Part shown: in pieces, positions 10,215-22,557 of the stretch
How positions within the stretch are numbered: position 1 is the stretch's first letter
How the letters are laid out: every line of letters begins with the position of its first letter
Assembly (NCBI GenBank): GCA_036346275.1
Contig: CM070722.1
Location: forward strand, 20,297,336-20,361,335
Source: Otatea glauca
Lineage: Eukaryota > Streptophyta > Magnoliopsida > Poales > Poaceae
Direction of reading: 5' to 3'
DNA length: 64,000 nucleotides
The notes under the pieces: model-generated
Database searches by the model: none
Told to the model about the DNA's origin: nothing
What the model saw: only the letters and a program-made list of their open reading frames with translations
Program-made: the position numbers and the translations under genes

Positions 10215-13200
10215 TGTAACATCCCAATTTTTATCTTTTATTAATTTAATATTGTTATTTTATTTATTTTGTGAATTTTTGGACTTTTTTGGATTTTATT
10301 TGGATTTTGTGTATTACTTTTGAATTATGCTCAATATGGATACTAGTTAAATTTGAAAAGTTTAAATAAAGTTTTGTCAAAACTATTTTATTTGAGTTCC
10401 AAATGTCTTAAAACATTTTCTATAATATTTCTAGAATATTCTTGTATTTTTACTATTTTATTTGGCTTAATCTATTTTCTGGAATTATTTTAAATCAAAA
10501 ATCTTTTAAAAGTCCAAGCAACAGTGTAGGGCTGGAGCCTAGTCTGGCCCAACCCAATTTTCCTATATTGGTCACCTATCCATTGCGGGCCCACCGACAC
10601 AAACCCTAAGCTGTAGAGTCGCTCGATCTCGACGGACCGTCACTCGGCCGGACCCTAGCATATGGAGCCCGTTGGATTTCCGTGTGGGGTTGGGATTGAT
10701 CTGAGCTCGCGTCGCATCCAGCCATTTGCCATGACGCGTGGCATGCTGCGGGTTATCATCTTTGATTCGTACTCTACTCCGAGCAACGCCGTGCGGCCAT
10801 GAATTCGGTCTTCGGATCGTGCACATCCAGGGTTCTTGCGGGTATTTAAGTGGCGCATCGGGGTCGTCTGGAGCCAAGAAGCAAAAGCCCTAGGTCAATC
10901 CACGGAGAGTCAATGTCATTCGCCTGTGATTTGAGGATTTTGCAGTGCGCTGCCGCAAGCTTGTCACTGGCGATTCACCGCCGTCTTTGCGTCTCTAGGC
11001 TTGGAAGTGGTCGCATCGGAATCACCATCACGGGAGCAACATGGTGTGCACCTTGGATCGACCAAATGATCATCGGAGGACATCGCTGTCATCGGACCCG
11101 AAGTCGCCGCCGTTCTTGATGTCACCACCGTCATTCAATGTCACCGAAGAATGGATCGAGCACGTCACCAGATTCATCTCGCCGGGCTCTACTCGTAGGT
11201 GCCGGCCGTTCTTGCCCCCGATGACCATAGGTTTCAGAGTTGTGCTGTGTGGCATCGCTAGGATCCGGGGTGACATGTGGTGTCCACATAGTTGGTGTGT
11301 CAGAGCCACATTGGATCCGTTGGCTGATGTGTGGCTCGTTCAACATCCACGTGTGTCTACTTAGTCAGCCAGTCCGGTCCCACGCATCGGTCATTGCGGT
11401 GTGGACCCAGTTCACCGTGAGCTGATCAAGATCCGTGGACTCAGTCCATGGACCGAGGGCCTACGGTCAGCCCAGGGTTTTTCCAAGATTTAATTTAATT
11501 CAATGCCAATGTCAGCATGACATCATAATTAGGTTTTTTAGTACAAAACTAATAAGGGAAAATAATGATTTTATATTTTTATAATATTTCTTTTATTCAA
11601 ATCTTTCGAGAGCCCATTCTTCTTTATACGAGCTTCGATTGAGGTGATTCAAATTTCTAAAATTTGTAAACTTCAGATCTATTTAATGGTAAATTTTATT
11701 TAATTTTTAGAGGTTGTTTTCTCTCTAGTTTGGTACTTATTTATTGTTTTATCTTGATTTACGTAGAAGTCAAGGTGCCCGAAGAGTTTGAGGGTGAACC
11801 GTTGATCCAAGAGCAAGGTCCAAAGCTGGAACAAGATATTTTCTAATGCAAGTTATGCTTTGATTATGTTGAACCCATTTTTACAAACTGCTATGTTGTT
11901 TTAAATTATTTTATGCGTAGAATTGTTTTCAAATTAGTTTGGGATATAGTTATTAAACCCAACATGGTTAAATCTACCTTGTCATTTGTATACCATGATT
12001 ATTTATCACCCTAGGATGGTTCATTACTAGTTGGTTGCTAATAGATACCAATGTGGGTTTGTTAGATCGTGTATAGTGTTCTTAGCCATGCAACGAGTTA
12101 TTGATATTATTTTCGAATATCGAAATTTATCTGGATTAATGGAATATGGAATATGTTTATGAAAGGGGTGTGTCACGTGTTTTCATACAATGATGTTGAG
12201 TTGTGGGAACATGTGTTGTCTCGCAACGATGTTTGCTTGTTGATGGCATGTGTTGCACGATAATTAACTGGGGTGGTAAATGCTTTAGATGGGGGCAAGT
12301 GGCAAGTGGTGGGACTTTGTGGCAATGTGTTCATGTGATGACATGATATTTTATGATAGATGTGAGATGGTCTTGTAAGTGATTGGAAGGCTTACCTCGG
12401 CCAATTAAGGACTTAACCTTGTTTGCCTTTGACTTGAGTCAAATATGCAACTACATGTCTGGAATGAGACAGACATAACTAAGTAAGTTACCGAGTCTTA
12501 ACATTGGAAGCCTCGAGAAGATAACCAAACCCAGTGTGCGGTTATAAGGGGGACTTGGGGTGTGCTGTTCACATATGTCCAACAGTGAGTTGCTCCTATT
12601 CTTCTGCTCTTGGTGAGGGAAGCAAAATAGTGAGGACTTAGAGGGAGGGTCAGTGTTAAGATGGAGTTTTCGAAAGGTTTTGTCATGATATATTATCCGC
12701 ACACCTAAGGAATGTGATATCGCATGGCAGTCTGAGATGATCAAGTCATGTGGGTAAAGTGCGTAACCTTTACAGAGTGTAATCTATTTGGATAGCCGTG
12801 TTTGCGGTAATAGACAATGCTCAGGAATTACAGTCAAGGGATAGATTTTTTCAAATAAAACTTGGGAAGGGAGGATTTGTGCCATTGGAAGGTTGAAATT
12901 GTTTAGGGCTATGTGCAAGTTTACTCTGAGAAATACCTAATAATTACTTATTATTGTTATTTATTTTACTGTCATTTCAATCTATTTATTGTATTCATTT
13001 GTAAATGCTACTTTGCTGCAAAATACCCATGTTTGCCATCCATTGGAAAAAGCCTTGCATATAGTTATGATAGACTTGCATTCTGTGAACAACTTGTTGA
13101 GTGCTTTATGTACTCACCCTTGCCACAATAAAATCATTTGTTGAGAAAGAGTCTACACCAACTTTGGAGAAGGAGTACCAGGAGGAGACGAATGTTTAGG

Positions 13201-13301
13201 GTGCAATCCTTGTTAGTCGTATGTGGTACTGAGGGGTTTATCAATATTTTATTTTCGCTGCAGTTTAATTTGTTGTCTATAGTTTAGCCCTGCGTGGCAT
13301 A
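10215..13301 (+). repeat. Del/Tekay-type LTR, truncated at its 3' end by Copia-1
   Basis: It starts TGTAACATCCCAATTTTT, the shared start of grass Del/Tekay LTRs (compare Del-3 here). The order also matches: an AT-rich U3 (10215-10500), a GC-richer promoter region (10540-11470), then a long leader with AGTTTAGCCCTGCGTGGC near the end. The same CCCTGCGTGGC block continues further in the solo LTR at 29016-32808, but here it is cut at 13301 by the Copia-1 LTR. The rest is not seen on the far side of Copia-1. No coding region belongs to it. Frames of 60-107 residues at 10572-11425 are GC-rich noise. Confidence 0.7.
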
Positions 13302-14669
13302 TGAAGAGGAACGCGGTATGCTACACTAGCAGAAAAAAAACTACCGTATAACCAGAAAGCTACTCGCAAGAAGGGGATCACAGATTAGATTACCACTAGA
13401 CGTGCAGTTGCGGAATCCTTCGCGCGTCGATGTAGTGAATCATCCTCGCCGCAGTCGTTGCGTCGATGGAGTGGATCGTCCTCGCCTCGCCGTGGATCAT
13501 CCTCCCACGTCGCAGTCGTAGCAGCGTCACCGCAGTAGTCCATACGTCCAGGGATGGAACGCCGTGCGTCGGTGTGCAAGCACCTGGTTGCTCAGCAGGG
13601 GCAGCGAGAGGAGGAGGCTAGGGTTTCGGGTGAATCACTTCTAAACCGTGGAAAGCACACCCTGTGCCCACCCTCCTCCCCTCCTTATATAGCCACGAGA
13701 TGAAACCCTAAACCAGGGCCCATCAACGTGCTAAGCCCACGAGGTCCATTAATTACGGATCCAATCCAAATTAAAGCGTCCCAGCCTATTAAGTGTGTGA
13801 CCCTGCAGGTTCACGTACGTTTGGACATGGATTCGGAAAACTCCTTTTCAATCCAATAGTTGGTAGCGGCTCCTTGCAAAGTATGCCAACTCCCAAACAT
13901 ACTATGATCAAATCGATGTAACCTATCAAAAGTACTCATGTAATAATCCCTTTGCCAAGTATATGAAGATTGAACTCAAGGCGAGAAGCATGTCATCCTT
14001 TGATGATTCAATCCATCTCTCGATTCGTGATATATTAATAAGTTGTGATTGACTCTCAATCACAGCATGACCATGCACTTCCTTAATCATATCACACGAG
14101 TGGCCTTATCATATATCTCCGTTTCATTGGAGTGGCAAATTCCATCTTGATCGCTCACTTCCTCTCGCACGTTTCATAGTAAACATGAAAGCTACCTTTA
14201 TAACTATCCGGTTAGGATGTAGTGTTTGATAGCCCCAAGGAAAACTATTACACATGTAGGGAATATGACAATCTCAAGTCTAAGGATCATACATCTACTA
14301 TGTATGAGATACACTGATGACACAGAAGAATGAAACATTCTCACAGTGTCCCATGGCGAGTCTATCTAACCCATGTTCTTTAACATGCGTCCACAATGTA
14401 TAGATGATATCTCCATATCCCATGATCTATGAAGCATGATCATCGATCACTACATGTGCTGATCTATTCATCGTTGCCCTATACGATGATATCCGATCAG
14501 AGATATTTATCGAATTATATCAATAAGTAAAAAAGCTTCATAAGCAAGTCACATACTTGTTGATCAATAGAATGATATACATTCATTGGACCAATAATCA
14601 TATTATTATTCATAAACATAGTCATGTTACAATCATCTAAATGATTGTCTCAAGGGCATAACACTAACA
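13302..14669 (-). repeat. 3' LTR of Copia-1
   Basis: In element sense it starts TGTTAGTGTTATGCCC at 14669 and ends GCGTTCCTCTTCA at 13302. The adjoining polypurine tract (GCAAGTGGGAGAT, 14682-14670) fixes the start. A TATA box, CTATATAAGG on the minus strand, lies at about 13692-13683. The end is placed from the CA terminus and the break in the neighbouring Del-type LTR; no partner LTR is available to confirm it. Confidence 0.75.
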
Positions 14670-14682
14670 ATCTCCCACTTGC
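14670..14682 (-). other. Polypurine tract of Copia-1
   Basis: Minus-strand GCAAGTGGGAGAT directly precedes the LTR start TGTTAGTG, the standard plus-strand primer site. Confidence 0.7.
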
Positions 14683-14805
14683 ACTTGAGTCAATCAATTA
14701 AGTATCTAATACCAATAGACCTCCTGTGCGCCTCATGCTTAGGCTGTGGCAGTGGCTTTGTCAACGGATCGGCCACATTGGCTTCCGTATGTACTTTGCA
14801 TATTC

Positions 14806-15226
14806 TCACGTCACCTCTATCCACAATCTCGCGACTAAGGTGAAAGCCCGGAGTTTCTGATGTGATCTAGGCTCTTTTGCTTGTGCAATGGCACCACTAT
14901 TATCACAATAGATGTCCATTGGACTAGAGGCACCAGCGACCACACCAAGCTCTGTGATAAACTTCTTAATCCACACAGCTTCTTTTGCGGCCTCCGGCCG
15001 CAATGTACTCCGCTTCGTCAGAGTCGGCCACCGTGTTTTGCTTGGAACTCTTCCAGCTTACTGCTCCTCCATTTAGTGTAAACACAAGCCCGGATTGCGA
15101 TCGAAAATCATCTTTGTCAGTTTGGAAGCTTGCATCGGTGTAACCCTTTGCAACCAGATCTTCCTCACCTCCAAAAACAAGGAACATACCCTTAGTTTTT
15201 CTCAAGTACTTCAGCATATGAGACAT
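14806..15226 (-). pseudogene. Copia-1 RNase H
   Basis: Two overlapping frames make the RNase H: 15226-14966 with KGYTDASFQTDKDD (first Asp) and SGLVFTLNGGAVSWKSSKQ, then ADSDEAEYIAA (Glu). Frame 15003-14806 continues with KEAVWIKKFITELGV and IYCDNSGAIAQAKEPRSHQK (third Asp). A frameshift at about 14990 separates them. It follows RT with an overlap of about 35 bases between frames, so RT and RNase H are also out of register. Confidence 0.85.
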
Positions 15227-15908
15227 CTGGGCGTGTACATTTCATGGCATACATAATAGACCCAATAGCTGAAGCATATGGAATCTTGCTCATCCTGCCT
15301 CGCTCATTAGATGTCGAAGGACACTGATTCTTGTAGAGACTGATGCCATGTGACATTGGCCTGAAACCTCTCTTGGATTCATGCATATTGAACCTTTTCA
15401 ATATCTTGTCAATGTATGTTTCCTGACTTAATCCAATTAATCTTTTTGATCTATCTCTATAGATTTTTATTCCTAAGATATAGCATGCTTCTCCCAAGTC
15501 CTTCATTGAGAAACTCCTTTTCAATGAAGTTTTAACAACTTCAAGCATAGAAATATCATTCCCGATCAATAATATGTCATCCACATACAAAATCAGAAAC
15601 ACAAGTACGCTCCCACTAGCCTTCTTGTAAACACAAGGCTCTTCTTCGTTTTTGATAAAGTCAAAACCCTTGACCACTTCATCAAAACGAATATTCCAAC
15701 ACCGAGATGCTTGCTTTAACCCATAAATGGATCTTTGAAGCTTGCATACCCTTTTAGCATATTTAGGATCAACAAAACCTTCAGGTTGTATCATGTATAC
15801 ATCCTCAGATAGATTCCCATTAAGGAAGGCCGTTTTGACATCTATCTGCCATATTTCATAATCGAAATATGCAGCAATAGCTAAAATGATCCGGACAGAC
15901 TTGAGCAT
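15192..15908 (-). pseudogene. Copia-1 reverse transcriptase, main domain
   Basis: The frame has YEIWQIDVKTAFLNG, LQRSIYGLKQASRCWNI and the catalytic ILYVDDILLIGND box, all complete. SMKDLGEACYILGIKI marks the thumb region. It lacks the N-terminal fingers, which lie in the previous frame (16475-15945). A stop and short break near 15909-15944 divide the two. This is a clear Copia RT of about the expected length. Confidence 0.92.
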
Positions 15909-15944
15909 GGCTACCGGTGAAAAGGTTTCATCATAGTCAACTCC

Positions 15945-16475
15945 TTAAACTTGTTTGAAACCCTTTGCCACCAACCGTGCCTTATAGATCTGAACATTTC
16001 CATCTACGTCTATCTTCTTCTTGAAAATCCATTTGTATTCAATGGTTTTTACACCATCAGGAGAATCGACCAAGTTCCAAACTTGATTGTCATGCATGGA
16101 TTGAATTTCGGATCTCATGGCTTCAAGCCATTTTTCGGAGTTTGGGTCCATCATTGCTTCTTCATAAGTCGTCGGCTCATCATTGTCCAACAATAATATG
16201 TCATTCCCATATCTTATAGGTACATGACGTGGCCTCCCGACCCACGTAATGGAGTCTCTTCCACAGTTGTACAACACTTTGTACATCTTGTGAAGGTTCG
16301 ATGGTAGCTTGAACATATTCATGTGATTCTCGAACTTCATCAAGATACACATCACTCCTACAGATTTCCTTTGAAAGAAACTCTTTCTCCAAAAAGACAC
16401 CATTTCAAGCAACAAAAACTTTGTTCTCGTTTCTTTTGTAAAAGTAATATCCTTTTGTTTTTTAGGATACCCCAC
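15945..16475 (-). pseudogene. Copia-1 integrase C-terminus and RT fingers
   Basis: The frame starts in the integrase-RT linker (MGYPKKQKDITFTKETRTKF) and passes into the RT N-terminus with EAMMDPNSEKWLEAMRSEIQ and NQVWNLVDSPDGVKTI, then YKWIFKKKIDVDGNVQIYKA and LVAKGFKQV. These are the standard first blocks of a Copia RT. A stop follows at 15945, just before the rest of the RT. Confidence 0.88.
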
Positions 16476-16511
16476 AAAAAAGCATTTTTCTGATTTAGGT
16501 GCGAGTTTATC

Positions 16512-17699
16512 TCATTGTAAACGTTTTACATAAGCCTCACATCCCCATATCTTGAGAAATGACAACATGGGTCTTCTCCCATTCCATATCTCATATGGCG
16601 TCTTCTCAACGGATTTTGATGGGACCCTATTCAAAGTGAACGCAGCTGTCTCTAGAGCGAAACCCCAGAAGGATAATGGCAGATCTGTTTGGCTCATCAT
16701 TGACCGAACCATATCTAATAACGTTCGGTTTCGTAGTTCGGACACGCCATTCCATTGAGGCGTTCCTGGTGGAGTAAGTTGCGGAACGATTCCACATTGC
16801 TTTAGATGATCACCAAACTCTTGGCTCAAGTATTCGCCACCACGATCTGATCGTAAGTGTTTTATTGATTTGCCAAGTTGATTTTGTACTTTGTTTTGAA
16901 ACTCTTTCAACCTTTCAAAAGTTTCAGATTTATGCCTCATTAAATAGATATATCCATATCTACTAAAGTCATCGGTAAAAGTTACAAAGTACTGAAACCC
17001 ACCCCTAGCAGTCAAGCTCATTGGTCCACATACATTTGTATATACTAGGGCCAATAACTCACTCGCTCTCTCACTAAAACCTGTGAAAGGGGATTTTGTC
17101 ATCTTGCCAAGTAAACAAGATTCACATGTTTCAAATGATTCAAAATCAAATGTGGTTAGAAGTCCATCACCATGGAGCTTCTTCATGCGCTTCTCATTTA
17201 TATGATCTAAGCGACAATGACATAAAAAGGTAGGGTTCAAATCATTAGGCTGATGCCTTTTTACATTAATGTTATAGACAGGTTTCTCCTCGAGTTCAAG
17301 GACGTACAACCCATCCACCATGGGGCAACGACCATAATACATATCATTCAAAAATATTGAACAAACAAAGTTCTTTATTCTGAAATCATAACCTTCATGT
17401 TCCAAACTAGAAGATGAAATAATGTTTCTACTCAAAGATGGAACAAAATAACAATTATTGAGTTCTAAAACTAATCCTAAAGACAAATGCAATGCGTATG
17501 TGCCAACGGGAAGACCAGCAACTCTTGCTTTATTCCCCACGCGAAGATCCACTTCTCCTTTTGCCAAGTCTCTACTCTTTATCAGCCCCTGCATCGAATT
17601 CCATATGTGAGCAACCGAACCGGTATCATATACCCATGAGCTGAGTGAAGAAGTAGCAAGATTAATTTCTATAACATTAATACCTGAATTGGAGACCAC
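16512..17699 (-). pseudogene. Copia-1 protease and integrase
   Basis: A 395-residue open frame. The protease active site is seen as SSWVYDTGSVAHIW, with the DTG triad intact. The pre-integrase zinc region has HCRLDHINEKRMKKLH and CESCLLGKMTKSPF. The integrase core has LALVYTNVCGPM, FTDDFSRYGYIY, HLRSDRGGEYLSQEF and TPQWNGVSELRNRTLLDMVR; the place of the first Asp reads YTNVCG, with Asn. The usual NGVAERRN reads NGVSELRN, keeping the Glu. It ends at VKRLQ and the next frame continues. A zinc knuckle (CFYCKKSGHWKRNC) lies immediately upstream at about 17775-17735. Confidence 0.92.
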
Positions 17700-18659
17700 A
17701 TTTCCATTTTTCTTATCTGCCAGGTACTTTTCGCAGTTCCGTTTCCAATGTCCTGATTTCTTACAATAGAAACATTGGGTATCAGGTTGAGGGCCAACTT
17801 TAAGCTTCTGAAGCTTAGTTTTGAGGCTTGCAATCTCATCTTGAGCCTTGCCCTTACCCTTGCCCTTGCTCTTTCCCGTTCCCCCAGCCTAAGCCTTCCT
17901 CTTTTTGAATGCAGTTGTTTTCTGAACCATCATCACATGATTGGGTTTTTTCTTAATGCTTTCCTCGGCAGCCTTGAGCATCCCTTGTAGCTCGGTTATG
18001 CTCTTCTCCATGCTATTCATATGAAAATTCATAATGAATGGCTCAAAGCTCTGTGGCAGAGACTGGAGAATAACATCTGTGGCTAAACCGAGGCTAAGGG
18101 GAAACTCATGTTTTTCCAATCTCCCGATGTAACCAATCATCTTGATCACATGAGGGCTGACCGGATTGCCTTAAGCCAGCTTACAAACAAATAAAAGCTT
18201 TGAGATACCATACCGCTCACCTCTTGCTTGATTCCCAAACATGCCCTTCAAGCCCACAATCATATTGTAAGCATCCTGGTCCTTATATTGCTTTTGGAGC
18301 TCAGAGTCCATGGTGACAAGCATGAGACAGCTGACCTCTACAGAAGCACTAACATGTTTTTCGTATTCAACCTTCAAATTGCGAGGAGCATCTTCGGCTG
18401 ATTCATCAGAAATTGGATTCTCTAGAACATAGTCCTTCTATTCATGCTTGAGAACAATTCTTAGGTTGCGATACGAATCAACAAAATTAGTTCCATTAAG
18501 TTTTTCCCTTTCTAAAACCGATATCAAAGCAAAACCAGGTGTAGCAGGAGTAGGAGAAGGTGCCATTGAACTACAACAAAGACATGCAAAGATTCTAAGC
18601 ACTATGTGATAAGACCATGACGGCCCAGTAAGCCATGCTTCTATCTCAAGCCAAGACAA
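17700..18659 (-). pseudogene. Copia-1 gag
   Basis: The start at 18565 reads MAPSPTPATPGFALISVLER and LNGTNFVDSYRNLRIVLK, the conserved Copia gag N-terminus; the upstream part to 18659 belongs to GAG-1 and is not coding here. The middle frame (18377-18171) has QKQYKDQDAYNMIVGLKGMF, and 18149-17889 has LPQSFEPFIMNFHMN. The CCHC knuckle CFYCKKSGHWKRNC ends it near 17735. Stops or frameshifts divide it into at least three pieces. Confidence 0.88.
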
Positions 18660-19357
18660 GGGCCCAACAACTTCTGATGCTCCAATCCTAGCCCAAGATC
18701 AAGCCCAATTCGTTCACGAGTCCAGTTCGGCCCCCAGGACAGTACGTCAATAAAACAACCATATCTAGGTCATACAAAGTCCAATTGAGGCGTTCTTGGA
18801 CTCTACGGATAAGCCCACGACGAGAGCTTTCCAACGGAAGTAGTTTTAGGTCCAAACTCCTTCTGGATCAAAAGGAATCATCAAATCAATATGACGAACA
18901 GAATCTGCCAAGTGCTGCGCCACCTCCACTTGGGCCCAAAGGCCTTGTACGACCTAGGGTTTCACGGCCACCCCCTTGGCCACCTCCCTTGACCTCTTCC
19001 TCATATATATTCAGTAGCCGTCGCTAGAATAGATGGGTTTTGCTTAGATTACAACTAGACACTTTGTCAGTTTTTTGCCGTTCATCGGTTTGTGGAACCC
19101 CAACTCGTATGCTTAATATTATTTGCAATTTCAGATTGCCTCTTCTACGTTCTTGCTTCTGTTCTCGATTCGCATGCAAGGATAAGCCTTCTTGGCGAGG
19201 TCAACCGTGTTTGTGCGTGGTTGATAACCAACGGAACCGTGGTGTAGCGATTGCAGGGTTCGAATCAGTTCTGATTGGGAGCTAGATCGACAACGTCGAG
19301 TTCTCCACCAATCGACTTACTATTACCTGTCAAAAGAACGGGCCACCGTTCCCATCA
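18607..19357 (+). repeat. 5' LTR of GAG-1
   Basis: Starts TGATAAGACC and ends CCCATCA. A TATA-like run (CATATATATTCAG) lies at about 19002-19014, so transcription should begin near 19035. The small open frames inside are not genes. Confidence 0.88.
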
Positions 19358-19359
19358 AG

Positions 19360-19371
19360 TGGTATCAGAGC
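19360..19371 (+). other. Primer binding site of GAG-1 (tRNA-iMet)
   Basis: TGGTATCAGAGC, the standard complement of the 3' end of plant initiator Met tRNA, two bases after the LTR. Confidence 0.92.
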
Positions 19372-20579
19372 TTCGGTTGCCCGATAGGTAATTCTTGTAT
19401 CCCCACTTTTGTTTTGCCATCGTCCTAGAGTCCAGAAAAAAAAATTGCCCTACAAAAATTTCTTCATCGGTTCCCCACTTTAGTTTCGCTTGTTGAGTTT
19501 ATGTCCATCGTCGTCATCGTGTTGCTGGTTGGAGGTTGTGATCCTTGTTTCTAGTGGTCCTTTTCCATTGCCCTTGTTCTTGTTTTGCACCATTAGTCAT
19601 TCCACCACCGCCAACCCTAAAACCGAACTGTTTGCCATTGCCGCCGCTCTTATATTTTCTGCTCCGCAAGCCCTAGATAGGTTGCGAGCCGCCTTGTACC
19701 AATCGCCCTGCACTGCTAGCCACCCTTGTTCACCTGCGATCCTATTACTATTTTAGCCCTAACCGGAAGAAAGAAGTGAAGTCGCAGGCAATTGTGCAGT
19801 GTTCAGTAAAACTGGCATAACTTTTGCTTACGAACACCGACTGGAGTGTACTTTCTTTTGTTTCTAAGAGGACAACGACGCGCATCTGAAAAGTTAATAG
19901 GTCAGAGACCTACACATCATCCTCAAAATCGTCTCCTAAGACTGCGTTCCGAGCCCTGGAATGTTCCTATGCTATTTTTGCCAATTTTTCGGTCATCTGT
20001 TTAACGTCTTCTCTTGTTCCAAAACGTGAGATTTTTTGTTTTCCCTTTGAGTTAACAGAAAGAAAAGCAAAAGGCAAGTGCAAAAAAAAAAGAGCCGCAC
20101 TGAAAAAAATTAGAAAAAAAAGAAGCAAAAAGAGGGAAAGAGAAGCTGATAATCAGAATTACTTGCATCTTTTGAGTCCTATGTGCTTTGATATATCCCT
20201 TGCTAGGTTGAACTAGTTCTAGGAACACGTTTAGGCCAGCAACTATGATAAGTACGTTGGACATTTATTCAGCTTGCTAATATGATTTCGATTTTGCTTA
20301 TTCCTTACTACTAAATATTACCTTCCGAGCTCCACATACTTCTTATCAGTTTAGGTTCTCCTTGCAATCGCTTCGCTCACGCCCTCACGGTATCACGAAC
20401 CAGCCACCGGTTGTACCACCTGCTGCTTTGGTAAGAACATTTGTAAGGGTGTGGTAAGACGCGTGAGAGTTTGTAATCCCACTGTCCAGTACCTAGTAGT
20501 TGATAGGGATAATATTTTGTGCTATCTTCTGTTTTCTACTAGTAATTGCAGGGGTACCGGAGGACCAAGACAGTAACAC

Positions 20580-21470
20580 GAGCCCGAGAGATGCTTCGAG
20601 AGATGAATGAGGCTATGAACAAGTAAATTCAAAACAGGAAGAATGCACTTGATAAAAAAAAGCATAAGCACGAACCAAACTTTAATTCATCTCCTTCTAC
20701 TGGTAAAGGTAAGAATTTTCCAGTTCTTCCTTCTTATAACGGATTTGGTGTTGATGCTTATATTGATTGGGAAATAGAGGTAGATAAAATTCTTTCGCAA
20801 TGTAACCTCTGTAATAAACGAGAAATTAAAGTTGTTGCTAGTGCTTTAACTCTCTGTGCATCAATTTGGTGGAACGATTTTTGTACTTATAAGCCAGTAC
20901 CACCAACATGGAGTCATATGAAACGACTTATGAGAGATGAATTTGTTCCTGCTTATCATTCTAAAAAGTTACTTAATGAATTGCAATGTCTACAGCAATG
21001 TGATAAAACTGTCAAGTCATATTACGAGGAATTAGAAACTTTGTTATTGCGTTGAGGGTTAGATGAATCTGAAGAAGCTAAGGAAAATAAAATTCTTAAA
21101 TGGACTTGATATGAAAATTTAGGGTATTCTTGTTGATAAGGAATATAGTTCTCTCTCTAGTTTATTTAATCTTGCTTGTGAGATTGAAAATCAAATTGAA
21201 CATGAAAGACATCTTGCTGAAATTAATATCTATAATTGCCAAAGTGAAGAATTTTCTTTGGAAGAACAACATCTTGTCAAGTTTCCACTTGCTACTAACT
21301 TTTCACAGAACATTGAGAATAAGAACAAGAAGGAAAACAAGCAAGAGAAGGAGGGACAGGAGATACTTGCTATCCCATCCATGCCTCAACTAGTGAACGA
21401 ACATGTCAGTTTTATTTCTAATCTAAACACGTGTGCTAAAAATAATCATGTTATTCACCTTGCTAATTAA
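20580..21470 (+). pseudogene. GAG-1 gag, broken
   Basis: From about 20720 the frame reads PSYNGFGVDAYIDWEIEVDK, then ALTLCASIWWNDFCTYKP, MRDEFVPAYHSKKLLNELQ and VKSYYEELETLLLR, the core of a retrotransposon gag domain (helix, WW pair, terminal helix). A stop (TGA) falls at about 21052. A second frame after it (to 21470) continues with basic and Gln/Glu-rich sequence such as NFSQNIENKNKKENKQEKEG. It has no zinc knuckle that I can see. Upstream, 19372-20580 is leader with no clear coding sequence, and 21471-21806 is a poorly conserved tail. Confidence 0.75.
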
Positions 21471-21806
21471 AAGGATGAGATTAAACTGTTGTCTTCCTTG
21501 AATACTATGGGGTTACATTGAATTTGAGGTCATATGTGATCTCAATTGTTTAGAGGAGAGATTTTCTATACCTGCTAATTTGTCATGGTCATCCAGTGTT
21601 AGTTTTCATGCTATTGGCAAATATGATGATAAACAAAAGTACATGGTGCATCGAGTTTATATTTGTACCATTTTGAAATCTTCTTTTAATGTGCCATTCT
21701 ATCAACAACCAAAGAATATGTTGCTTTCTTTGCCGCCTCTTGCTACTAACCTTTCGCAGGCCAATGAGCTTGAGTCGAGGACCACTCAAAATCAAGAACG
21801 GGAGGA

Positions 21807-22557
21807 TGATAAGACCATGACGGCCCAGCAAGCCATGCTTCTACCTCAAGCCAAGACAAGGGCCCAACAACTTCTGATGCTCCAATCCCAGCCCAAGATC
21901 AAGCCCAATTCGTTCACGAGTCCAGTTCGGCCCCCAGGATAGCACGTCAATAAAACAACCATATCTAGGTCATACGAAGTCCAATTGAGGCGTTCTTGGA
22001 CTCTACGAAGAAGCCCACGACGACAGCTTTCCAACGGAAGTAGTTTCAGGTCCAAACTCCTACTGGATCAACGGGAATCATCAAATCAATATGACGAACA
22101 GAATCTGCCAGGTGCTGCGCCACCTCCACTTGGGCCCAAAGGCCTTGTACGACCTAGGGTTTCACGGCCACCCCCTTGGCCACCTCCCTTGCCCTCTTCC
22201 TCATATATATTCAGTAGCCGTCGCTAGAATAGATGGGTTTTGCTTAGATTACAACTAGACACTTTGTCAGTTTTTCGCCGTTCATCGGTTTGTGGAACCC
22301 CAACTCGTATGCTTAATATTATTCGCAATTTCAGATTGCACCTTCTACGTCCTTGCTAGTGTTCTCAATTCGCATGCAGGGATAAGTCTTCTTGGCGAGG
22401 TCAACCGTGTTTGTGCGTGGTTGATAACTAATGGATCCGTGGTGTAGCGATTGCAGGGTTCGAATTAGTTCTGATTGGGAGCCAGATCGTCAATGTCGAG
22501 TTCTCTACCAATCGACTTACTATTACCTGTCGGAAGATCGGGCCACCGTTCCCATCA
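21807..22557 (+). repeat. 3' LTR of GAG-1
   Basis: Second copy of the 751-bp repeat, preceded by the polypurine tract AACGGGAGGA (21797-21806). Confidence 0.88.

Larger units (their letters stand above)
13302..18606 (-). mobile_element. Copia-1: Ty1/Copia LTR retrotransposon, 5' truncated
   Basis: Minus-strand element with gag, PR, INT, RT and RH in that order from 18659 down to 14806; integrase before RT defines Copia. The 3' LTR is at 13302-14669. GAG-1 is inserted at 18607, a few tens of bases upstream of the gag ATG. The leader, PBS and 5' LTR that should follow beyond 22557 are not recognisable, so the 5' end seems lost. All frames are interrupted. The protein sequences look like grass Tork/Angela-type Copia, but I hold that lineage call loosely. 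Confidence 0.85.
18607..22557 (+). mobile_element. GAG-1: non-autonomous Gypsy element with gag only (TR-GAG-like)
   Basis: Two 751-bp direct repeats (18607-19357 and 21807-22557) start TGATAAGACC and end CCCATCA. By eye they differ at about 36 positions (near 5%). An initiator-Met PBS follows the left repeat and a purine-rich tract (CGGGAGGA) precedes the right one. Flanking 5-mers are CTATG (18602-18606) and CTTTG (22558-22562), a target duplication with one change. The 2.4-kb interior holds only a broken gag; no PR, RT, RH or INT is visible. It inserted into the leader of Copia-1. It must have used proteins from another Gypsy element. Confidence 0.88.

Noticed and set aside
10572..11425. 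Overlapping frames of 60-107 residues on both strands
   Set aside because: GC-rich promoter section of a Del-type LTR; no conserved motif.
13324..13345. CACTAGCAGAAAAAAAACTACC as a CACTA terminus
   Set aside because: It sits inside the Copia-1 LTR end, where a similar sequence is normal for this LTR type, and has no subterminal repeats beside it.
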